A DNA stretch of 64,000 nucleotides from CAIXDN01 sp964482085 (GTDB lineage Bacteria > Patescibacteriota > Patescibacteriia > 2-12-FULL-60-25), in assembly GCA_964482085.1 (NCBI GenBank), contig CAYZVS010000001.1, forward strand, positions 1-64,000, written 5' to 3'. The notes under the pieces were generated by a model. The model was not told where the DNA came from. It did not search any database and saw only the letters and a list, made by a program, of their open reading frames with translations. Shown here piece after piece: positions 6,906 through 15,314 of the stretch. Positions within the stretch are counted from its first letter, which is position 1. Every line of letters starts with the position of its first letter. The translations under genes and the position numbers were made by a program.

Positions 6906-8381
6906 TTATGATGCGTTCCAAGGAAAAGGATTTTTGAATTGAGCTTGTTCTTTTGCAAATTTACGCAGCCAGGAGAGCACATGAGCCGTCGCCTGAACGT
7001 CACATTGATTGTACTGGATAATCGAGTCGAGAATAGTACGGTTGCCGGACTCTAGCCATTGCTCATAGGCAAGCACGGACTCTCCCCCGCCCTTCACATC
7101 GCCCTGCCAAGTAAAGCCGAGGAATTTTGCAATCGCTTTCAAGCTATAAAAGTGAAGCGGGAAAACGGCTTGCACACGAACAACCTCTTTCAGATCACAC
7201 ATCGAGTTACGGAAACGTTCAAGGTAGATGTTCTCTTGGTCGGCGTAGCGTCTGGAAAGAACGGAGAGGCGCGTCACTTCGTAATTTCCATAATGGTAAA
7301 CCGTGTAACGTTCCGGCAACGTCTCCACCCAAGACAAAAAGTCTTTCCAGAGTCGCTTCTCATCACCTGGAGTCTCGGCCACAAAGAATTTGTATCCATC
7401 GGGCAACCAAAATCCAAAAAGGTAGTCGAGGTCTGCTGGTGGGTAGCTCTCAATATCAAAATGGATTTCCAAACCCATGGTCGGGTCTACAAATGGCTCA
7501 CGGATAATAACGGAATCTGTGACAAGACACTCCGCCTGTCTACGAACCGACTCGAGGGCGTTGCGTGTGAGCCCGGGGACCTGTCCTTCCAGAGCGTCCA
7601 CATCAAGAATTGCGGCGTCGTCGATTGTGAGTACACCGAGTAAGCGCAATGCCTTTAACTTTCTGACATCGACATTATAAAGAAGGGCAATATCTCGGCG
7701 CGACTCAGCTAAACGCAAACAAGCCTTACCCCATGGTGACGTGTCCTTACAGCTTTTGCGATAAACCGGCGCTGGCATTTCTCCAGAGCGAATGCGCTCC
7801 AGCTGTTCAATGATGTTTTGAAATTCCGATTGAAAAGCTGAGGCGTCAAATGTCAGACGCTCGCCGTCGCCGTTAATAATAGTCGGGTGCGTCGGAAAAT
7901 AGCCCTGCGTGCGCTCGAGTAACGTTGCGTAGAATGTGAGCTGGCACATGTGCTCTTTTTTGATTTCATGTGCGCGCTTTACCTCGACCGGAACGTAGAA
8001 CCAGTCGCCGAAAAGGCTTTTACCTTCCTTACGTTCCAATAAGTCTGGGCGACCGATCCAGTCGCCGTCACGCAAATAACCTTGATAGATGACGGGCGTT
8101 CCGGATCGCATCAGCTCAAGCGTACGGGTAACGCCGTCATCGACATTTTTGACGTCGCTTACATCAACCGGCGTGCCGTATTGCTTGGTGACGATGTCGC
8201 GTTCATGTGCCAAACCATCGGCTAAGCGTGCCTCTTCTTCCTTGGAAAGAGGTCGGCGGTCGGCGGGGTCACCAAAACGTTCCCAATACGGCCAATGCGG
8301 GCATTGGAAAAACCGGTAAAAATCGCTTCCGGTGAGTGGCGCAGACCGTTCCATGAACTGCATCAAACCCGATTTTTCCAT
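6906..8381 (-). CDS. RecB-like / RNase H-like nuclease (TM0106 family)
   Basis: 491 residues. The N-terminal half matches a RecB-type nuclease domain: GRPDLLERKEG and YVPVEVKRAHEIKKEHMCQL give the D...E-x-K active site. A helix-hairpin-helix-like segment (LKALRLLGVLTIDDAAILD...LEGQVPGLTRNALESVR) follows. The C-terminal third is an RNase H-like 3'-5' exonuclease domain with IHFDIESYPPADLDYLFGFWL carrying the Asp-x-Glu pair and QYNQCDVQATAHVLSWL the terminal Asp. This is the order seen in the TM0106 family, whose biological role is unknown. Start: ATG at 8381 (MEKSGLMQFMERSAP); it overlaps the upstream gene by 19 bp, indicating translational coupling. Confidence 0.85.
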   Translation of the reverse strand: MEKSGLMQFMERSAPLTGSDFYRFFQCPHWPYWERFGDPADRRPLSKEEEARLADGLAHERDIVTKQYGTPVDVSDVKNVDDGVTRTLELMRSGTPVIYQGYLRDGDWIGRPDLLERKEGKSLFGDWFYVPVEVKRAHEIKKEHMCQLTFYATLLERTQGYFPTHPTIINGDGERLTFDASAFQSEFQNIIEQLERIRSGEMPAPVYRKSCKDTSPWGKACLRLAESRRDIALLYNVDVRKLKALRLLGVLTIDDAAILDVDALEGQVPGLTRNALESVRRQAECLVTDSVIIREPFVDPTMGLEIHFDIESYPPADLDYLFGFWLPDGYKFFVAETPGDEKRLWKDFLSWVETLPERYTVYHYGNYEVTRLSVLSRRYADQENIYLERFRNSMCDLKEVVRVQAVFPLHFYSLKAIAKFLGFTWQGDVKGGGESVLAYEQWLESGNRTILDSIIQYNQCDVQATAHVLSWLRKFAKEQAQFKNPFPWNAS

Positions 8382-8614
8382 TCTTGTATAGCGATCGCCA
8401 GAATGCGCATTGTTGTGATGTGCCCGATCACCAGACTGGATACCAAAGAGAGGGTATGCCAGATCCACCATGCGCGTAGATAAAAGAGGTCGAGAAGAAT
8501 GGCCAGTCCTTGAAAAACAAGAACCCAAAACAATACGCCGACATAGTAGACGCGGCGAGAACCCGGTGGCCACGGAGTCGTGACGAGCGGATGCAGAGGT
8601 TTATTAGTAGGCAT
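8363..8614 (-). CDS. Small two-helix membrane protein
   Basis: 83 residues, unrecognised. Two hydrophobic helices are visible: YYVGVLFWVLVFQGLAILLDLFY and IWHTLSLVSSLVIGHITTMRI. The cytoplasmic or external ends are short and basic. The ATG at 8614 overlaps the end of the MFS/spermidine-synthase-like gene by 11 bp, and its own 3' end overlaps the nuclease gene by 19 bp, so it is a true member of this operon. No function can be inferred. Confidence 0.7.
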   Translation of the reverse strand: MPTNKPLHPLVTTPWPPGSRRVYYVGVLFWVLVFQGLAILLDLFYLRAWWIWHTLSLVSSLVIGHITTMRILAIAIQEWKNRV

Positions 8615-10133
8615 CGCGGAAAACGGGAGAGAGGTAGCGATCAAGCGGAGCGTAGTCGTCGGTGAGGATAGGGACGTTCTCGTGTGTCGCCAGAAATTCT
8701 TCTATTTGTTCCGGCGTCAGGCGTTTTGAGGAAGACTCGATCGAGGGATTCTCTGGTTCAAATTCAAATGAGGGCGTATCGGCTTGTGCAAAGCGCTTTG
8801 CATCGAGAGGAGTGTCAGATGCCATGAGGACGATTGTGTTGCGGCCGGGTAACAGCTCGCTTTCTAAGGGGGCGACTTCAACATATTTCCAAACCTGACG
8901 TAGCGTCTTGATCATTGCGGCAAGAAAGTTTCCGTAACGTGCATCGTCGATCAAATTTAATGCGTATACGCCGTCTGGTTTCATACGGGATTTGAGCAGC
9001 TGATGAAACTCGAGCGTTGTGAGATGTTGTGGGACGCCAAAATCGTTGAAGGCGTCGCCAAAGACCAGATCATATGGCGCATCTTCATTGCGCATGAGAT
9101 GGCGACGAGCGTCTCCCGGTATCGCAATAATACGGGAACTTGTTTTGAGCTCCATGAAGTGATGGTTGGCCTCGATCACAGCTGGATCGATTTCTGAAAC
9201 AGTAGATGTCGCTTTTGGGTAGAAAGCCTCCAAGTATCTAGGAAGAACAAATCCCCCACCACCGATAAAGTATGCGTGGAATTGATCACCTTGCACGTAA
9301 CGTGAAGCAATTAAACGCGCGTAGACCTGTTCATAACCGTAACCAAGATTTGCGGGCTCGCGCGGAGAGACATAGGAATGCAAGAGATGATCGAGACGCA
9401 GGGTGAATCGCGGTTTTTCTTCTGCTCCTTCTGTTGTAATGCGGATACAGTAATAATTACTTTCCAACTTACAAACCCCGGGTAGAAGAAGACTCCCTAT
9501 TGCCGCGACAAACAAGAAACCTGCCGCACGCCAATTCAATACGCGCTCGCCTGCAGCGAGATATGCTCCAAGGAGAAGCAGTGCTATCGCGACGGATGAC
9601 AACAACAGATTGGTTCCGAGCGCCGCAATCAGAATATAGCCACCAAGACCAATGCCAAGCAGGCTCCCGACGGCACCAGCGGCAGAGAGACGGCCGATCG
9701 CGGTACCACTCGCACGCAATTCTTCAACCGCAAACTTGGCGAGCTGCGGACCTACCATGGATAGGAAAAATGCTACGGGTGCAAAAACAACAATCGCGAG
9801 CATAATGGAGCGGAATGCCAAGTCCATTGGATAGTCAGCGAGTTTGGTTGATAAAAATGATAAGGCAAAACGTGCCGACAAGGCCGCAATACCGGATGCA
9901 AGAAATGTCACGGATAAGGCACGGCGTCCGCCTTTACGATCCGCGATCAAACCTCCGGCATATTGGCCAAATGTGAGCCCGATCAAGGTTGCGCCGATAA
10001 CAGATGTCCACGTGTAGACCGATGTGCCGAGGAATGGCGCTAGTGCACGGCCCGACAAGACCTGAATCAACATCAAACAAAAACTTGCAAAGGCGTTCAG
10101 GATCCAAACTGGTGGAAGTCGAAATGGCTTCAT
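8604..10133 (-). CDS. Fused MFS-like membrane domain and spermidine-synthase-like domain
   Basis: 509 residues. The first 210 or so hold about six membrane helices with MFS-like loops (LFADRKGGRR-type GLIADRKGGRRALSV). The C-terminal half has the Rossmann fold of spermidine synthases: FIGGGGFVLPRYLEAF (nucleotide loop), STVSEIDPAVIEAN, IIAIPGDARRHLM and YDLVFGDAFNDFGVPQHLTT. These fusions are common in bacteria; polyamine transfer has not been shown for them. The stop overlaps the next gene and the start overlaps (ATGA) the 205-residue paralogue of its membrane half, so the two membrane units probably work together. Confidence 0.87.
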   Translation of the reverse strand: MKPFRLPPVWILNAFASFCLMLIQVLSGRALAPFLGTSVYTWTSVIGATLIGLTFGQYAGGLIADRKGGRRALSVTFLASGIAALSARFALSFLSTKLADYPMDLAFRSIMLAIVVFAPVAFFLSMVGPQLAKFAVEELRASGTAIGRLSAAGAVGSLLGIGLGGYILIAALGTNLLLSSVAIALLLLGAYLAAGERVLNWRAAGFLFVAAIGSLLLPGVCKLESNYYCIRITTEGAEEKPRFTLRLDHLLHSYVSPREPANLGYGYEQVYARLIASRYVQGDQFHAYFIGGGGFVLPRYLEAFYPKATSTVSEIDPAVIEANHHFMELKTSSRIIAIPGDARRHLMRNEDAPYDLVFGDAFNDFGVPQHLTTLEFHQLLKSRMKPDGVYALNLIDDARYGNFLAAMIKTLRQVWKYVEVAPLESELLPGRNTIVLMASDTPLDAKRFAQADTPSFEFEPENPSIESSSKRLTPEQIEEFLATHENVPILTDDYAPLDRYLSPVFRDAY

Positions 10134-10747
10134 ACGCGACGAGCTCGCAAAGACTGAATCAATCCAACGAGTACAAGGAGTAGTGCGAGCGTGAACCAGA
10201 CGAGTCGTGTCGAAAAATATGCTTGGAACAGAAAGCCGGTCAGATAAGTCCCGAGAATACTCCCTGCAGAATTCCAGGAACCAAGAGAGCCGTACACACG
10301 GCCGGTGTGCTCAAGCGAGTCGAGCAGTGTGCGTGTTGCCGCAGGCATGGTCGCGCCAGAAAGTAAGGCTGGAGGAAAAAAGACGAGAACAGAAAAAGTG
10401 AATGCGAGTATGGGCATTCCCAAATTTGAGGCAGAGAAGCTTGGACCGAGTGCGTAAGCAATCGTATAGGCAAGAAGTGAAACCAGGCCGCTCGCCAAAA
10501 ATAGGCCACCGAGGACACGAACGGGTCGATATTTGTCGGACAACCAACCGCCGAGCGGAGCACCTAGAATGATTCCTAATAAAATAGAGCCGATGATTGC
10601 CGTCCACGTATAGAGTGATGATCCAAGAAATGGAGCGACCAAACGTGCTGCGAGAATTTCAAAAGCCATCATTGAGAAACCGGTCAGAAACACAAACGCC
10701 CCAACCATTGTCGGGGAGTTTGGTGAAAATCGGGAAGGCGTGGCCAT
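10130..10747 (-). CDS. MFS-like half transporter, paralogue of the membrane half downstream
   Basis: 205 residues with about six membrane helices and nothing after them. MMAFEILAARLVAPFLGSSLYTWTAIIGSILLGIILGAPLGGWLSDKY closely mirrors SGRALAPFLGTSVYTWTSVIGATLIGLTFGQYAGGLIADRK in the next gene. The pair therefore looks like a duplication in which only one copy keeps the spermidine-synthase-like domain. The genes overlap by four bases (ATGA). rpmG lies 15 bp upstream. Likely function: six-helix partner of the fused protein; substrate unknown. Confidence 0.8.
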   Translation of the reverse strand: MATPSRFSPNSPTMVGAFVFLTGFSMMAFEILAARLVAPFLGSSLYTWTAIIGSILLGIILGAPLGGWLSDKYRPVRVLGGLFLASGLVSLLAYTIAYALGPSFSASNLGMPILAFTFSVLVFFPPALLSGATMPAATRTLLDSLEHTGRVYGSLGSWNSAGSILGTYLTGFLFQAYFSTRLVWFTLALLLVLVGLIQSLRARRV

Positions 10748-10762
10748 AGGCCACAGTCTACC

Positions 10763-10918
10763 TTATTTGGTCTCCTTGTGCGGAGAACGACCTTTGCAGG
10801 TTTTACAAAATTTAGCGATCTCAAGGCGGGCCTTGATCGTCTTTTTGTTCTTGGTCGAGTGGTAGTTGACCTTGCGGCACTGTGTACACTCGAGCTTGAT
10901 GAGATTGTCTTGTGACAT
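10763..10918 (-). CDS. rpmG: Large ribosomal subunit protein bL33
   Basis: 51 residues starting MSQDNLIKLECTQC at 10918. Two CxxC pairs (CTQC and CKTC) make the zinc-ribbon form of bL33, a 50S subunit protein near the E site. It lies 14 bp after tRNA-Thr and 15 bp before the next membrane-protein gene, so a tRNA, a ribosomal protein and membrane genes share one transcript. Length is normal. Confidence 0.94.
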   Translation of the reverse strand: MSQDNLIKLECTQCRKVNYHSTKNKKTIKARLEIAKFCKTCKGRSPHKETK

Positions 10919-10932
10919 ATGGAAATTTTTTG

Positions 10933-11008
10933 TGGAGCCGCCTCGCGGATTTGAACCGCGGACCTTCACTTTACAAAAGTGTTGCTCTACCAGCTGAGCT
11001 AAGGCGGC
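10933..11008 (-). tRNA. tRNA-Thr (anticodon TGT)
   Basis: 76 nt with acceptor GCCGCCT/AGGCGGC, D-arm GCTC...GAGC, anticodon loop TTTGTAA (anticodon TGT), T-arm CGCGG-TTCAAAT-CCGCG, discriminator T and encoded CCA. It is the likely reader of the ACA specifier proposed in the thrS T-box leader. Confidence 0.95.
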
Positions 11009-11128
11009 GCGGGTCAGGGTGAACGAACGCGCACGAGCATGCCATAGGACCCCAATTCCGTCAATGCGCGTAAATACGAACGCCCCCGTGACCAAAAGGC
11101 CTTACGGAGGCGGGGCAGTACGAGCAGG

Positions 11129-11671
11129 TCAACCCGTAACCAGCAAAAGCTTCTGGTCGCTGTGCGCGATGCCAAGCGGCAGATAGCCGTCCTGAGCAAG
11201 ATCGAGCAGCGGCTTTAGCCAGGAGACCAAATCCTCGTGTCCGAGCAGAGCGAGTACCGTCGCGTAGAAAAGAATGATACGCGTGTTCTCCATAAGCTGA
11301 CTCCGGACCGTGATGGTTGACGGAGTCCTGAATAGCTCTTCCCATGAGCCAAAGGACATGGATCTTGGGTAGAGGGAACTCAAGCGAGCGCGCATCAGGT
11401 GGCCGTCAAAATTCTGGCTCTTGATGCGTTCAAAGCATAGCTCGCGCACAAAGGTGTCGATGCCTCGCCACGAACAAGTCGCAAGACGTTCCAGCGCATC
11501 GGAATTCACGAGCGTGACTCCTTTAGGCTGCATGAATGCGCCAGCATCGAGCGCACGCATCACGAGAGCGCTCACATTTTGTGGAGGCTTCAGGTGCGGC
11601 GACCAGCTCCCCCATCCTGCGATAATCGCTGGTGGGGAATGCAGCTTCACGGGATCGAGAGCTTGCTGCAT
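11129..11671 (-). CDS. Hypothetical protein, possible paralogue of the gene at 13024
   Basis: 180 residues, unrecognised. Start ATG at 11671 (MQQALDPVKLH) with AAAGG upstream. It is soluble, with helices in the C-terminal half (IILFYATVLALLGHEDLVSWLKPLLD) and a closing strand QKLLLVTG. This C-terminal pattern can be aligned by eye with the end of the 13024-13617 gene (I-L-xxx-TVL...PLL...LLL-V-x-G). More GC-rich than the ribosomal and helicase genes nearby. No signal peptide. Confidence 0.6.
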   Translation of the reverse strand: MQQALDPVKLHSPPAIIAGWGSWSPHLKPPQNVSALVMRALDAGAFMQPKGVTLVNSDALERLATCSWRGIDTFVRELCFERIKSQNFDGHLMRARLSSLYPRSMSFGSWEELFRTPSTITVRSQLMENTRIILFYATVLALLGHEDLVSWLKPLLDLAQDGYLPLGIAHSDQKLLLVTG

Positions 11672-11822
11672 CGGATTTACCTTTCTTCATCTTGTAACGA
11701 TGATCGCTGTCAAAAGAACAGGCATACATCGTTGTGCAAAATGCGCTCTTTGTCTAGACCTCCCAATTTCTGAAATGTGCATAACTGGACGGAAGCGTGC
11801 CTTCCGGAGATGATGGTGATAT

Positions 11823-12413
11823 ATGAAACGCTATGCTTATGCTGCACTTGCGATCGTTATCGCTCTTTGTGTCGGATTAATTGTTGGTCGGTTTGCACTC
11901 GTGCCGCGCGGAATTCAAACACATGTCTCCACGCAAACGATTTTGACAGCTTTGCGCGATCAAGGATTTCTTGTGACGCAAACCTATGTGTTTGATCAAC
12001 CCGTCTCCATTAAAAAGACAACGGGAAACGCCTTCCAAGATTTTTTTGTCGGACAAACGATCGAGGCTCGCGGGAGCATGGAAGCAAACCTTGGTGTCGA
12101 TCTCGCCAAACTTTCTGCGAGCGACGTGCATATCGATGGAAACCGAGTCACGATTGAAGCAACCGGTCCGAATCTTTTTAATACGCGTCTTATTGGGCCA
12201 ATAGAAGTACGTAACTCCCAAGGAATTTTGAAGCGCGTCCTTGAACCGGATGACGGCTACAATCAAGCGCTCGCGGAACTTGAACGCGCGGCAACGGAAG
12301 CGGCCAATCGGCCGGAAATTGTGACAAGCTCTAAAAGCAAGTCAGAGCTTGAGCTTTCGCGATTGATTCGCCTCTTGGCGAGCGAGGCAGAAGTAACGGT
12401 TATTTGGAAATAA
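11823..12413 (+). CDS. DUF4230 membrane-anchored protein
   Basis: 196 residues. One N-terminal membrane helix (YAALAIVIALCVGLIVGRFAL) is followed by an exported domain. TALRDQGFLVTQTYVFDQPVSI, RGSMEANLGVDLAKL and NRVTIEATGPNLFNTRLIGPIEV fit DUF4230, a beta-rich domain found in bacteria with no known role. The C-terminal helix (ALAELERAATEAA) is amphipathic. It stands alone between two hypothetical genes and is followed by the coiled-coil gene on the same strand. Confidence 0.75.
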   Translation: MKRYAYAALAIVIALCVGLIVGRFALVPRGIQTHVSTQTILTALRDQGFLVTQTYVFDQPVSIKKTTGNAFQDFFVGQTIEARGSMEANLGVDLAKLSASDVHIDGNRVTIEATGPNLFNTRLIGPIEVRNSQGILKRVLEPDDGYNQALAELERAATEAANRPEIVTSSKSKSELELSRLIRLLASEAEVTVIWK

Positions 12414-12420
12414 CGAAATA

Positions 12421-12449
12421 TTGACTTTTGGTGTAAAATCTGTTAAACT
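12421..12449 (+). promoter_or_regulatory. Promoter of the coiled-coil gene, very short leader
   Basis: TTGACT (12421-12426), a 17-bp spacer and TAAACT (12444-12449). The ATG at 12458 is only 8 nt after the -10 box, so the transcript should be leaderless or nearly so. Confidence 0.6.
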
Positions 12450-12457
12450 TCCTAGTT

Positions 12458-12979
12458 ATGAGCAATACAGAAATGATGAACAATGACGAAGGCGCGTCTC
12501 CTACGGAGCGTGTTGCCGTCGATACTCCACTCGAAAAAAAGGGGAAGCTCGTGGGTTTTGACATGGGTGAGATTCAACAGCGTGTGGCGCGGATGCAAGA
12601 GCTGGAAGGCAAGACGCTCCCCGAGCAATCCAAGCAGATTGTTGCCTTGAAGCGCGAGCTTGAAACAACCAACCAAGAATATAAAAGCATACAGGAAGAT
12701 GTCGATATGGGCATCGCTTCCTTTGCTGACTTACAACGTTTTGACGCACTCCAATCCGAGCTTCAAGCCACGCAATTAAAGCTTGCAGAAGCGGAGTCGT
12801 CGCGCGCAGAGTCGCGACGTGAGCTTTCCTTGCTTAACCCGGAAGAGCATGGCGATCTTTATCAGCTCGAGCGTGCCCAAGCCGAGTCCGCTAAAACAGG
12901 ACTCAAGAAAGCATTTGCGGAAATGGATGAAGAAATGATCGACAAGATCAAAGGACAAATCAACAAAAAATCCAACTAA
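12458..12979 (+). CDS. Hypothetical coiled-coil protein
   Basis: 173 residues, unrecognised. From residue 40 to the end it is mostly charged helix with heptad-like spacing (EIQQRVARMQELEGKTLPEQ, ALQSELQATQLKLAEAESSR, GLKKAFAEMDEEMIDKIKGQ). No membrane segment or signal peptide. Preceded by its own promoter and followed by a bidirectional terminator. A structural or adaptor role is possible but not shown. Confidence 0.68.
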   Translation: MSNTEMMNNDEGASPTERVAVDTPLEKKGKLVGFDMGEIQQRVARMQELEGKTLPEQSKQIVALKRELETTNQEYKSIQEDVDMGIASFADLQRFDALQSELQATQLKLAEAESSRAESRRELSLLNPEEHGDLYQLERAQAESAKTGLKKAFAEMDEEMIDKIKGQINKKSN

Positions 12980-12987
12980 CAAAACAA

Positions 12988-13024
12988 GAAACGCCCCCGA
13001 TCCAGAGATGGACGGGGGCGTTTT
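12988..13024. terminator. Bidirectional terminator
   Basis: AACGCCCCCG and CGGGGGCGTT form a 10-bp stem with A-rich and T-rich flanks. It lies between the convergent coiled-coil gene (plus) and the 13024-13617 gene (minus). Confidence 0.85.
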
Positions 13025-13617
13025 CAGGACACAGGACCGAGGATGCGACCCCACCAGAGATTGGGAGCCATCCCGTGTACAGCGAGCAAGAGCTGTGGAC
13101 GGAATGAAGGCACAGAAAGACGTGGGAACGGGATGCGACGTTGTGCATCGCGGTCGAGCGACTGAAGCAGGGGCGTGATGTTGCTCGCGTACCCACGACG
13201 TCGGAGCAGAACGGTGACGCACTCCAGAATCTCACGCGAGAGCGCGAGGAGGAGGAGTTCATGCATGCTCCAACCCGTGGACTCGATGTGCCCCAGATCC
13301 GTGCCGAGGTTCAATGCTTCTTGTTCAGCAAGCTGAGCAAGACTTTTCAACTCAACATGACTTTGAGCCATGAGCCAGATCGTAATCTTGTTATCGAGCT
13401 CGACGTCATGCTCATCATTGATGAACTTGTCGAGCTCGGAAGGATCGTCCGGAAAGAAGCGATTGAGCACAAGGCCCATCGCCGCAAAACGACGATACAA
13501 GTGCTCACTCGTTCCGAGCTCGTTGAATTGCGTGACGATCCAAGACGGAATGGACCAAGGCTGGACTAACTCGTCCAGGCGTGGAAGCGCGTGGGATAGA
13601 GGCGGTTTCGTGACCAT
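13024..13617 (-). CDS. Hypothetical protein in a stand-alone GC-rich cassette
   Basis: 197 residues, unrecognised and mostly helical. LDKFINDEHDVELDNKITIWLMAQSHVELKSLAQLAEQEAL and MHELLLLALSREILECVTVLLRRRGY are the clearest helices. Start ATG at 13617 with a strong GGAGGG 8 nt upstream. It has its own TTGACA promoter and terminator. The C-terminal pattern resembles the 11129-11671 gene. No motif pointing to catalysis was seen. Confidence 0.62.
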   Translation of the reverse strand: MVTKPPLSHALPRLDELVQPWSIPSWIVTQFNELGTSEHLYRRFAAMGLVLNRFFPDDPSELDKFINDEHDVELDNKITIWLMAQSHVELKSLAQLAEQEALNLGTDLGHIESTGWSMHELLLLALSREILECVTVLLRRRGYASNITPLLQSLDRDAQRRIPFPRLSVPSFRPQLLLAVHGMAPNLWWGRILGPVS

Positions 13618-13652
13618 GGTTAGCCCTCCTATTAGGAAAGAACGAACGGCTT

Positions 13653-13681
13653 AGTTAACCAAAAAATAACGTTTTTGTCAA
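13653..13681 (-). promoter_or_regulatory. Promoter of the 13024-13617 gene
   Basis: On the minus strand TTGACA (13676-13681), exactly 17 bp, then TTAACT (13653-13658). It is divergent from the helicase gene and shares the same short intergenic region. Confidence 0.7.
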
Positions 13682-13697
13682 CCCGGCGACGAGCAGG

Positions 13698-13703
13698 TAG
13701 GAT
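13698..13703 (+). promoter_or_regulatory. -10 box of the helicase gene (leaderless)
   Basis: TAGGAT ends 7 nt before the ATG at 13711, which places the transcription start at or next to the start codon. The same bases could be read as a weak ribosome binding site, but the spacing fits a leaderless mRNA better. Confidence 0.5.
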
Positions 13704-13710
13704 CACGTCC

Positions 13711-14898
13711 ATGTCGGACTTTTCCTTGTCCTCCGATCAAGCCAAAGCATTAGAACAACTGCTAGGCTGGATCAAGAAACCTGTTGGGCCTGCGATCACG
13801 CTGGGTGGCTATGCCGGTACCGGAAAAACAACCGTAGCCGCTGCGCTACGCGCTGTTCTTGCACAGAAAAATAGCGAACGCCGCATTGCGTTTTGTGCTT
13901 TCACAGGCAAAGCAAGTCAGGTGCTGCGTAATACACTCGATCTGCATGGCGCTATTCGTGAAGGCGATACTTGCGGGACGATTCACTCACTCCTCTACTC
14001 TCCCCTTGTCGATAAAAAAGGCGTGATTACGGGCTGGGCAAGATCCAAGGAAGTTGAAGCGGATTTGATTGTGGTCGATGAAGCCTCGATGGTGAATCAA
14101 CGGATTTGGTTGGATCTACTTGGAACGGGTAGGCCTGTTATCGCTATCGGTGATCATGGTCAGCTGCCGCCGATTGAAGGAAGTTTTAATTTGATGGACA
14201 AGCCCGATCTCACGCTTGAACGTGTGCATCGACAAGCCGAGGGAAATCCGATTATTCAACTAGCGCATGAAGTGCGTCATACGGGTGAAATCGTCGGAGG
14301 CAAGTATGGAAAAGGTGTTCGTAAATATTCTTGGGCGACGGATGATCCTTCCGAAATACAAAATGCGATTGATGATGTGATGGATGGCGATCAAGAAGAT
14401 CGGCTTTTGCTGTGCGGAAGAAACAAAACACGTATCGAGTTAAACAAAAGTGTCAGGCAAAAGATGGGACGTGAGACGGATGAGCCTGAAGCTGGTGATC
14501 GGGTTGTGTGTTTGAAGAATGACTACAATCAAAGCCAGCCGATTTATAACGGAATGACGGGAATCATCGAATCATCGGAAACAGAACGTCAGCACTGGTA
14601 TCAAATGGGTATTGATTTTCCAGATGATGGCCGGCGTTTTGATGGACTCGTTTCCAGACACGGTTTCATGTCAGAAAAAGGTGGAGAGACCGTAGAGGGT
14701 TTATCCCCAAAAGAGATTGGAAGCCGTTTTGATTTTGGATATGCACTGACGGTTCACAAAGCACAGGGCTCGCAAGCCAAGCGCGTTGTGTTATTTGAAG
14801 AACGCTTTCAAAAAATGGATGACGAACAGTGGAAGCGTTGGCTGTACACCGCGATTACCCGTGCAAGAGAGGAGTTGATTGTGATTGGGCAGAAGTAA
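13711..14898 (+). CDS. RecD-like / Dda-type superfamily 1 DNA helicase
   Basis: 395 residues. Walker A is GGYAGTGKTT (about residues 31-40), Walker B is LIVVDEASMV, motif III is IAIGDHGQLPPI, and the C-terminal UvrD_C_2-type region has FDFGYALTVHKAQGSQAKRVVL and WLYTAITRAREELIVIG (motifs V and VI). Small SF1B helicases of this AAA_30/UvrD_C_2 type unwind DNA 5'-3' in repair or recombination. I start at ATG 13711 (MSDFSLSSDQAKALEQLL); a TTG 12 codons earlier has no support. The stop codon abuts the stop of convergent msrB (14898/14899). Confidence 0.9.
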   Translation: MSDFSLSSDQAKALEQLLGWIKKPVGPAITLGGYAGTGKTTVAAALRAVLAQKNSERRIAFCAFTGKASQVLRNTLDLHGAIREGDTCGTIHSLLYSPLVDKKGVITGWARSKEVEADLIVVDEASMVNQRIWLDLLGTGRPVIAIGDHGQLPPIEGSFNLMDKPDLTLERVHRQAEGNPIIQLAHEVRHTGEIVGGKYGKGVRKYSWATDDPSEIQNAIDDVMDGDQEDRLLLCGRNKTRIELNKSVRQKMGRETDEPEAGDRVVCLKNDYNQSQPIYNGMTGIIESSETERQHWYQMGIDFPDDGRRFDGLVSRHGFMSEKGGETVEGLSPKEIGSRFDFGYALTVHKAQGSQAKRVVLFEERFQKMDDEQWKRWLYTAITRAREELIVIGQK

Positions 14899-15309
14899 TT
14901 ACTTCTTTTCCAAATCGATTGAAGCGGAGTTGATGCAAAAGCGTTTGCCGCCGTGCTCGGATGGGCCATCGTTAAAGATGTGACCGAGATGGCCGCCGCA
15001 ATTTGTGCAAGTGACTTCTATGCGCTCCATACCGAGCGTTGAGTCGTCATGGAATTTCACACGGTCTCCTGCTGCGGCGGCAAAAAAGGCTGGCCAGCCG
15101 CAACCAGAATCGTATTTGGCCTTGGAATCAAAGAGTTCAGCTCCGCATGCAGCGCAGTGGTAAATACCGGGTGAAGTTTCTTTGTCGTAAATGCCCGTGA
15201 AGGCGCGCTCCGTGCCTTTGCCGCGCAGGACCTCATATTGCTCTGGCGTGAGAACCTTCTTCCACTCTTCCTCTGACTTGGGCATGTTCTCCTTGGTGAA
15301 GTTGTTCAT
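14899..15309 (-). CDS. msrB: Peptide-methionine (R)-S-oxide reductase MsrB
   Basis: 136 residues, normal length. Two zinc-site CxxC pairs (CAAC and CTNC), GCGWPAFF in the substrate pocket, GGHLGHIFNDGP and catalytic Cys in RFCINSASI are all present. It repairs oxidised methionine (R form). No signal peptide, so it acts in the cytoplasm. It is encoded alone, convergent with the helicase gene, with the lipoprotein gene ending a few bases upstream of its start. Confidence 0.95.
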   Translation of the reverse strand: MNNFTKENMPKSEEEWKKVLTPEQYEVLRGKGTERAFTGIYDKETSPGIYHCAACGAELFDSKAKYDSGCGWPAFFAAAAGDRVKFHDDSTLGMERIEVTCTNCGGHLGHIFNDGPSEHGGKRFCINSASIDLEKK

Positions 15310-15314
15310 ATCGA

